In this document: positions 5,399-8,385 of the stretch, piece by piece
Layout: each line of letters starts with the position of its first letter
How positions within the stretch are numbered: position 1 is the stretch's first letter
Assembly (NCBI GenBank): GCA_964578905.1
Contig: CAZOER010000029.1
Span: 1-8,385, forward strand
Source: CAZVBV01 sp964578905
GTDB taxonomy: Bacteria; Patescibacteriota; Gracilibacteria; UBA4473
Direction of reading: 5' to 3'
Length of the DNA: 8,385 nt
Made by a program: the position numbers and the translations under genes
The notes under the pieces: model-generated
The model's input: the letters and a program-made list of their open reading frames with translations, nothing else
Databases searched by the model: none
Told to the model about the DNA's origin: nothing

Positions 5399-6100
5399 TT
5401 AAGATTTGAGAACGTGCAATTCACGACTTGTTTTGCTCAGCATCTCTGGTCCGTTTTCGCGAACGACAAAGATATCCTCAATGCGGATGCCAAATTTGTC
5501 AGGATAATACAGCCCTGGTTCACACGTCACCACCATGCCTTCTTTTAAAATAGCGGGCACTTTTGGGGGCGGTGTTTTTTTAAATACGGACGTAATGCGA
5601 GGCTCCTCATGCACTTCCTTCCCCACTCCGTGTCCCAATCCATGGATGAAGAATTTCTCATCCTCTCCCAGTTCATTACGAACAAATTGATCGAGCTCTG
5701 TCACTTCTTTCCCTGGAAGAAATTGGGACAAAACTACCTCGTGAATACGGAGCACTTTTTCATATTTTTCTCTGAATTCTTTTGACGGTTCTCCGAGTGA
5801 AAACATCCGCGTCACGTCACTGCACCAGCCTTTGTGTTTCACTCCACAGTCGATCAGGATTGAATCTCCGACCCGTAAATGACGATCGGCCCTTGGTTCA
5901 TGGTGAGGCTCTGCAGCTCCTTCTGTGAAGGCACAAATAATAGGGAAAGCGAGTTCAAACGCCCCCTCCTTGCGAAGAATATTTTCAAGTTTGTCCGCGA
6001 CTTCTTTTTCACTTACCCCCTTTGTCAAAAGTTGTGGAACAATCGTTTCCAGTATCTCGTTCACATGTGCCTGTGCTTTTGCAATATATTGAATGCTCAT
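5399..6100 (-). CDS. M24B family metallopeptidase, Xaa-Pro aminopeptidase-like
   Basis: This 233-residue protein is a single pita-bread domain that removes N-terminal residues from peptides with a dinuclear metal centre. The five metal ligands are visible: Asp84 (SILIDCG), Asp95 (WCSDVTRMF), His157 (HGLGHGVG), Glu194 (VTCEPGLYY) and Glu208 (FGIRIED). His66-His67 in EPHHEP matches the active-site His region of Xaa-Pro enzymes. GMVVTCEPGLYYPD..GIRIED is the M24B (PepP/PepQ) form; a true methionine aminopeptidase would carry a SAQ-EHT-type end. It lacks the N-terminal creatinase-like domain of full-length PepP, so it is a compact form. There is a proline-rich insert TPPPKVP at 176-182. It overlaps the upstream membrane protein gene by ATGA (4 bp). 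Its place behind secY is where map normally lies, so a Map role cannot be excluded. Confidence 0.88.
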   Translation of the reverse strand: MSIQYIAKAQAHVNEILETIVPQLLTKGVSEKEVADKLENILRKEGAFELAFPIICAFTEGAAEPHHEPRADRHLRVGDSILIDCGVKHKGWCSDVTRMFSLGEPSKEFREKYEKVLRIHEVVLSQFLPGKEVTELDQFVRNELGEDEKFFIHGLGHGVGKEVHEEPRITSVFKKTPPPKVPAILKEGMVVTCEPGLYYPDKFGIRIEDIFVVRENGPEMLSKTSRELHVLKS

Positions 6101-6360
6101 TTTTCTTTTTCATTCTTTTTCCATTTAAAACCACCCTCTACTCGGTTCCGAATAAAGATGATAAAAAGAACCGTGAGGATAACAAAGTCAACGAGGAACT
6201 GGAATACGTCATCCCCTGTCATGGTTGCGGTAAAAAGGTTGTTCACTCTTCCTATAATAAAAATAAGAACGAGTGTGATAACAGTAGATGCCCACCCTTC
6301 CCATGTTGTGGGAACGAATCCATATCCTGTTTGTTTTTGTTTGAACCAGTATTTTTTCAT
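6097..6360 (-). CDS. Small two-helix membrane protein between secY and the M24B peptidase gene
   Basis: I do not recognise a named family. The 87 residues begin with an aromatic, basic segment (KKYWFKQKQTGYGFVPTTWEGWAS) and continue with two hydrophobic helices, at about 24-43 and 55-71, separated by a short polar stretch with TGDD (47-50). The end is strongly basic (RNRVEGGFKWKKNEKEK), which places that end in the cytoplasm under the positive-inside rule. The TGYGFVP-x3-W-x-GW pattern resembles small CPR membrane proteins of unknown function; this is recollection, not a database result. The ATG at 6360 has no Shine-Dalgarno motif. The TGA stop overlaps the peptidase ATG (ATGA), so the two are coupled. 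It lies 57 bp downstream of secY in the same direction, in the position adk usually occupies, but it is not related to adenylate kinase. Confidence 0.82.
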   Translation of the reverse strand: MKKYWFKQKQTGYGFVPTTWEGWASTVITLVLIFIIGRVNNLFTATMTGDDVFQFLVDFVILTVLFIIFIRNRVEGGFKWKKNEKEK

Positions 6361-6375
6361 GTGGAAAAATGGTAC

Positions 6376-6393
6376 AAGAAAAGATCTTTTCTT
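6376..6393. repeat. Perfect 18-bp palindrome in the secY to small-membrane-gene gap
   Basis: AAGAAAAGATCTTTTCTT equals its own reverse complement. It sits in the 57-bp gap between the secY stop and the next start, closer to the latter. As RNA it could form a short AT-rich hairpin, and as DNA it has the symmetry of a dimeric repressor site. It has no GC-rich stem, so it is a poor intrinsic terminator. Function unknown. Confidence 0.5.
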
Positions 6394-6417
6394 TCAACAA
6401 CGCTCTCTAAAACATGA

Positions 6418-7716
6418 TTACAACTTGTCGTAATCGTGCATCACGAGCTGTGCGTTGATTCGTCGAATCAAGTCGAGAATAACCCCCACCACAATAATCA
6501 TTCCGGCTCCAGAGATGAAGAGTGAGATCGCGTTTGATCCTCCTGAAATCCATCGTTCGAAGATAAGTGGAACCACAGCAACGGCTGTCAAAAAGGCCGC
6601 TCCCCAGAAACAAAGTCTCTGTGTTGTTTCGTCCAAGAACTTCTCGGTTTCTGGTCCTGGTCGGTATCCAGGGATGAATCCTCCTCGTTTCTGAATGTTC
6701 TCTGCCACCTTCTTTGGTTCGAAAACAATAGATACATAGAAGTATGTAAATCCGAAGATAAGCGCTCCGTAGAATACGTTGTACCAGAATGTTGGAGATC
6801 CTGGGTTGAGGTATTTCAATGAAAATTCTGCAATGCTTTGAAGCACTGGAGACGCAGATTGTGAGAAGAACTGTGCCAAGATAGATGGCAAACTCACCAA
6901 AGACACGGCGAAGATGATCGGGATCATTCCCGCTTGGTTTATTTTTAAAGGAAGAAAGGACTTCTGTTGTCCTCCAAGCCGTCGTGTCGCATACACCACT
7001 GGTACACGTCGATCGGCCTCTGACACGTAAATAATAAAGATTGTCAGTGCAAGCGTTGCAATAATAAGTCCGAGAATCACAGGCAATTCTGCCGCTTGAA
7101 ACGCTCCTCCAATTTGCGTTGGAACCGTTGCCACAATACCTGCGAAAATCAAAAGTGAGATTCCATTTCCAATTCCCTTCTCTGTAATAAGCTCTCCGAG
7201 CCACATCATGAAGACTGTTCCTGCTGTCGCGACCACCATCATTGGGAGGATTGTTGCAACGTCAGTTACATCTACAATCGCCCCTCCTGGTGAGAACTTG
7301 TTGAGCAATGCCATCATTCCGTAACTCTGCACAAAGGCGAGTGGAATCGTAAGGAGTCGTGTGTATTGATTGATTTTCTTTTGTCCTTGTTCTCCTTCTT
7401 TCTTGAGATTTTCAAGAGAAGGAACCACTACTCCTAACAACTGCATGATAATCGATGCATTAATATATGGCGTCAGCCCCATAAGAACTATTGAGAATCT
7501 TTCCATCGCCCCTCCTGTAAGAAGGGAGAAGACCGCGAGTGCTGATCCTTGGTTCTGATTTTCAAGAAGAAATTTAATCTTCTCTACGTCCGCCCCCGGT
7601 ATTGTAATGTGGGCTGCGAGACGAGCAATAACGAGAACTAGAATCGTAAAGATGATTTTATCTCGGAGCGATTTTGTCGCCCAAATCTGTTTTAGTGTTT
7701 TTAATAGTTTCTCCAT
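6418..7716 (-). CDS. secY: Preprotein translocase subunit SecY
   Basis: SecY forms the protein-conducting channel of the Sec translocon in the cytoplasmic membrane, with SecE and SecG and with SecA or ribosomes as partners. The 432-residue length and ten hydrophobic segments are normal. Recognisable parts in order are TIPGAD (38-43, after TM1), the plug/TM2 region GGAMERFSIVLMGLTPYINA then SIIMQLL, EGEQGQKKINQYTR (107-120), the cytosolic loop EADRRVPVVYATRR with SFLPLKINQAGMIPIIFA (253-270), and the ribosome/SecA-contacting loop NIQKRGGFIPGYRPGPETEK with FLDETTQRL (340-368). The ATG at 7716 gives MEKLLKTLKQIW, a typical start. The frame extends to a TTG at 7746, but that would cross the likely promoter. 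Unlike most bacteria, secY is separated from rplO and inverted. It leads the - strand gene run with the small membrane protein and the M24B peptidase. Confidence 0.96.
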   Translation of the reverse strand: MEKLLKTLKQIWATKSLRDKIIFTILVLVIARLAAHITIPGADVEKIKFLLENQNQGSALAVFSLLTGGAMERFSIVLMGLTPYINASIIMQLLGVVVPSLENLKKEGEQGQKKINQYTRLLTIPLAFVQSYGMMALLNKFSPGGAIVDVTDVATILPMMVVATAGTVFMMWLGELITEKGIGNGISLLIFAGIVATVPTQIGGAFQAAELPVILGLIIATLALTIFIIYVSEADRRVPVVYATRRLGGQQKSFLPLKINQAGMIPIIFAVSLVSLPSILAQFFSQSASPVLQSIAEFSLKYLNPGSPTFWYNVFYGALIFGFTYFYVSIVFEPKKVAENIQKRGGFIPGYRPGPETEKFLDETTQRLCFWGAAFLTAVAVVPLIFERWISGGSNAISLFISGAGMIIVVGVILDLIRRINAQLVMHDYDKL

Positions 7717-7737
7717 GCGTTGAAAAAATGCTCGATG

Positions 7738-7765
7738 ACTGTACAAATTTTGGGAAGATTGGCAA
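7738..7765 (-). promoter_or_regulatory. Possible secY promoter with a short leader
   Basis: On the - strand, TTGCCA (7765-7760) and TACAGT (7743-7738) lie 16 bp apart. Predicted start is near 7731, about 15 nt ahead of the secY ATG at 7716. The match is moderate (4 of 6 in the -10 box), but the spacing and the very short, Shine-Dalgarno-free leader agree with the two better promoters around guaB. A promoter further upstream is possible. Confidence 0.38.
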
Positions 7766-7771
7766 GTTTTC

Positions 7772-7804
7772 TTTACCGAAAGGAGTCTTGACTTTTTCGG
7801 TGAA
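7772..7804. promoter_or_regulatory. Imperfect inverted repeat covering a rightward -35 box; candidate operator
   Basis: TTTACCGAAA (7772-7781) is matched by TTTCGGTGAAA (7795-7805), whose first ten bases pair with it, nine of them as perfect Watson-Crick pairs and one as T-G, around a 13-bp spacer. The -35 hexamer TTGACT (7788-7793) lies inside. It also sits just upstream of the candidate secY promoter. The symmetry and location fit a repressor or activator site shared by two divergent units; no regulator is identified. Confidence 0.35.
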
Positions 7805-7816
7805 ATATACTAAAAA
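7788..7816 (+). promoter_or_regulatory. Possible rightward promoter for the small-ORF transcription unit
   Basis: TTGACT (7788-7793), a 17-bp spacer and TAAAAA (7811-7816) make a plausible sigma-70-type promoter with predicted start near 7823. An alternative -10, TATACT (7806-7811), is closer to consensus but would leave only 12 bp of spacing. Transcription from here would run through the large hairpin at 7893-7947 and the small gene, and end at the terminator at 8159-8196. Confidence 0.4.
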
Positions 7817-7892
7817 GGGGGGTGTAGTTGTTCGCAAGTTTTAAATTTCGCGACCAATTCGTTCTTTTCTGGCTTCGTTAAAATATTGTTTA

Positions 7893-7947
7893 TTATTTTT
7901 GGCAGAGTTTTCCTTGTGTTTCACAGGGGGTGCTCTGCTAAAAATGA
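7893..7947 (+). ncRNA. 55-nt hairpin with 26-nt arms and a UUU loop; structured leader or small RNA of unknown function
   Basis: Arms 7893-7918 and 7922-7947 pair along their whole length around the loop 7919-7921: 19 Watson-Crick pairs, six G-U pairs and one U-U mismatch (7909/7931). The stronger blocks are GCAGAG/CTCTGC (7902-7907/7933-7938) and CCTTGTG/CACAGGG (7912-7918/7922-7928). All six wobble pairs are G-U only if the + strand is transcribed; in the opposite RNA they become A-C mismatches. That directionality suggests a selected + strand RNA structure. No U-tract follows, so it is not an ordinary terminator. It lies 25 nt upstream of the ATG of the 59-codon gene. I do not recognise it as a known riboswitch, 6S RNA, SRP RNA, RNase P RNA or tmRNA. 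Confidence 0.5.
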
Positions 7948-7972
7948 ATTATAAACCTTAAATTGTAAGCAT

Positions 7973-8152
7973 ATGAATTCGAACATGTTTTTTCCAAAAA
8001 TCAATTTTTCAAGACTTTCGAAAATAAAGATTCGACCACTTCTTCCGGACACAACCGAAAATATTTTCCCAAACCTGGAGAGAATCTTTCTCTACGCACT
8101 CCTTGGAAATATTCTATTTATTGTTTTATCAATCCTCTCAACCAAGCCATGA
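7973..8152 (+). CDS. Small 59-residue protein with one predicted C-terminal membrane helix
   Basis: The ATG at 7973 opens a 59-codon frame ending in TGA (8150-8152). The N-terminal half is basic and polar (NMFFPKINFSRLSKIKIRP, then LLPDTTENIFPNLER) and the C-terminal half is one hydrophobic helix, IFLYALLGNILFIVLSILS (about 38-56), with only TKP after it. This is tail-anchored topology. Support for its being real: an intrinsic terminator begins 7 bp after the stop, a candidate promoter and a structured leader lie upstream, and no other gene occupies the stretch. Against: no Shine-Dalgarno motif (normal for this window) and no family that I recognise. A later in-frame Met at codon 5 is a possible start. 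It could also be an incidental frame within an RNA gene. Confidence 0.5.
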   Translation: MNSNMFFPKINFSRLSKIKIRPLLPDTTENIFPNLERIFLYALLGNILFIVLSILSTKP

Positions 8153-8158
8153 AAAGAG

Positions 8159-8196
8159 GCCCTTCTTGTGTAAAAAACAGGGAGGGCTTTTCTTTT
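8159..8196 (+). terminator. Intrinsic terminator after the 59-codon gene
   Basis: GCCCTTCTTGT (8159-8169) pairs with ACAGGGAGGGC (8177-8187) over 11 positions, two of them T-G, with a 7-nt loop (8170-8176). The U-rich tail TTTTCTTTT (8188-8196) follows directly. This is the clearest terminator in the window. It shows that + strand transcription reaches this point and separates the unit from the promoter at 8221. Confidence 0.8.
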
Positions 8197-8220
8197 CCCT
8201 AAAAAACCCCCGAAAATTGT

Positions 8221-8248
8221 TTGACAGCTTTCAATTCTTTGCTACTAT
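8221..8248 (+). promoter_or_regulatory. Strong consensus-like promoter near the right window edge
   Basis: A perfect TTGACA (8221-8226), a 16-bp spacer, and TACTAT (8243-8248) preceded by TGC (8240-8242) form an extended -10 promoter, the best in the window. Predicted start is near 8255, exactly at the base of the first hairpin of the leader. The gene it drives begins beyond the window or is a short RNA. Confidence 0.7.
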
Positions 8249-8254
8249 CCGCCA

Positions 8255-8385
8255 GCTTTCTATCTAAGAAAGCGTTTAAACAAGCTCTTTTTCATTTCGA
8301 ACGCATGTCGGGTTCTTCTAGCAAGAATTCGATACAAAGAAAAAAACAATTATTCCTTTGAAGTCCTTGTCTTCCGGACAAGGTT
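8255..8385 (+). other. Structured leader or small RNA cut by the window edge (possible rRNA-operon leader or attenuator)
   Basis: Three successive hairpins follow the promoter. The first is GCTTTC/GAAAGC (8255-8260/8268-8273). The second is a 10-bp stem, 8308-8317 with 8323-8332, including two G-U pairs and loop CTAGC. The third is CCTTGTC/GACAAGG (8365-8371/8377-8383) with loop TTCCG, ending TT at the window edge. GCTCTTT at 8284-8290 resembles the boxA antitermination element of rRNA leaders. The only frame is an 18-codon mini-ORF (8305-8361, MSGSSSKNSIQRKKQLFL), whose stop is 3 nt before the third hairpin. Three readings remain open: the leader of a 16S rRNA gene starting at or just past the edge, a transcription attenuator with a Ser-rich leader peptide, or a short RNA of about 130 nt ended by the third hairpin. 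Confidence 0.35.

Noticed and set aside
6407..7204. 265-codon frame within secY in another - strand frame
   Set aside because: Shadow of secY; its composition (Arg, Cys, Tyr-rich) has no family likeness and secY is intact.
7717..7746. TTG start for secY adding ten residues
   Set aside because: The extension is not SecY-like and overlaps the candidate promoter; ATG at 7716 gives a typical SecY N-terminus.
7823..8196. RNase P RNA, tmRNA, 6S RNA or SRP RNA filling the small-ORF unit (length about 370 nt fits)
   Set aside because: I found no RNase P core motifs, no tmRNA acceptor/T-arm or tag frame, no SRP GGAAG-type apical motif, and no 6S-like long bubble helix.
1..8385. Alternative genetic code 25 (UGA = Gly), as in Gracilibacteria and Absconditabacteria
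   Set aside because: TGA ends the 87-aa gene at an ATGA overlap and the 59-codon gene just before a terminator, while no conserved protein needs UGA read as Gly.
1..8385. CRISPR arrays, insertion sequences, tRNA genes, prophage genes
   Set aside because: No regularly spaced direct repeats, transposase motifs, terminal inverted repeats, cloverleaf sequences or phage genes are visible on either strand.

Overview
The window looks like a chromosomal segment of a Candidate Phyla Radiation (Patescibacteria) bacterium, probably of the Parcubacteria type. The main evidence is the ribosomal protein order rplF-rplR-rpsE-rplO with no rpmD (L30) between rpsE and rplO, because absence of L30 is a known hallmark of that radiation. 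Supporting signs are the lysine-rich tails on S5, very tight gene packing, small uncharacterised membrane proteins, and the lack of convincing Shine-Dalgarno sequences at any start. The standard code applies: TGA is used as a stop and TGG as Trp. Arg codons in the ribosomal genes and guaB are dominated by CGA or CGG.

Left part (1-1730, + strand): the end of a spc-type ribosomal operon, with the 3' end of rplF, then rplR, rpsE and rplO. Starts sit 2 nt or less (rpsE at most 9 nt) behind the preceding stop, which suggests translational coupling. The operon stops abruptly at rplO. SecY, which normally follows, lies about 6 kb away on the other strand.

Middle part (1735-5342): an unrecognised 169-residue protein gene (- strand) meets rplO tail to tail with a 4-nt gap. 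It diverges from guaB (IMP dehydrogenase, + strand) across a 91-bp region that carries two good sigma-70-type promoters back to back, both giving almost leaderless mRNAs. guaB abuts, stop to stop, a - strand pair: dprA (DNA uptake and recombination mediator) followed by an overlapping gene for a small membrane-anchored protein.

Right-middle part (5399-7716, - strand): secY, a small two-helix membrane protein, and an M24B metallopeptidase (Xaa-Pro aminopeptidase-like), with dprA and its partner 56 bp further on. This secY-to-peptidase block recalls the usual secY-adk-map end of the spc operon, but it is inverted, lacks adk, and carries an Xaa-Pro-type enzyme in the map position.

Right end (7717-8385): mostly non-coding and the least explained part. 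A divergent promoter region with a 10-bp imperfect inverted repeat lies between secY and a rightward unit. That unit contains a 55-nt hairpin with 26-nt arms, whose G-U pairs make it stable only as + strand RNA, then a 59-codon gene for a small membrane protein and a clear intrinsic terminator. A second strong promoter (TTGACA / TGC-TACTAT) then starts a leader with three successive hairpins, a boxA-like GCTCTTT and an 18-codon Ser-rich mini-ORF. The window ends inside this leader. It could precede an rRNA operon or an attenuated gene, or be a short RNA; the sequence does not decide.
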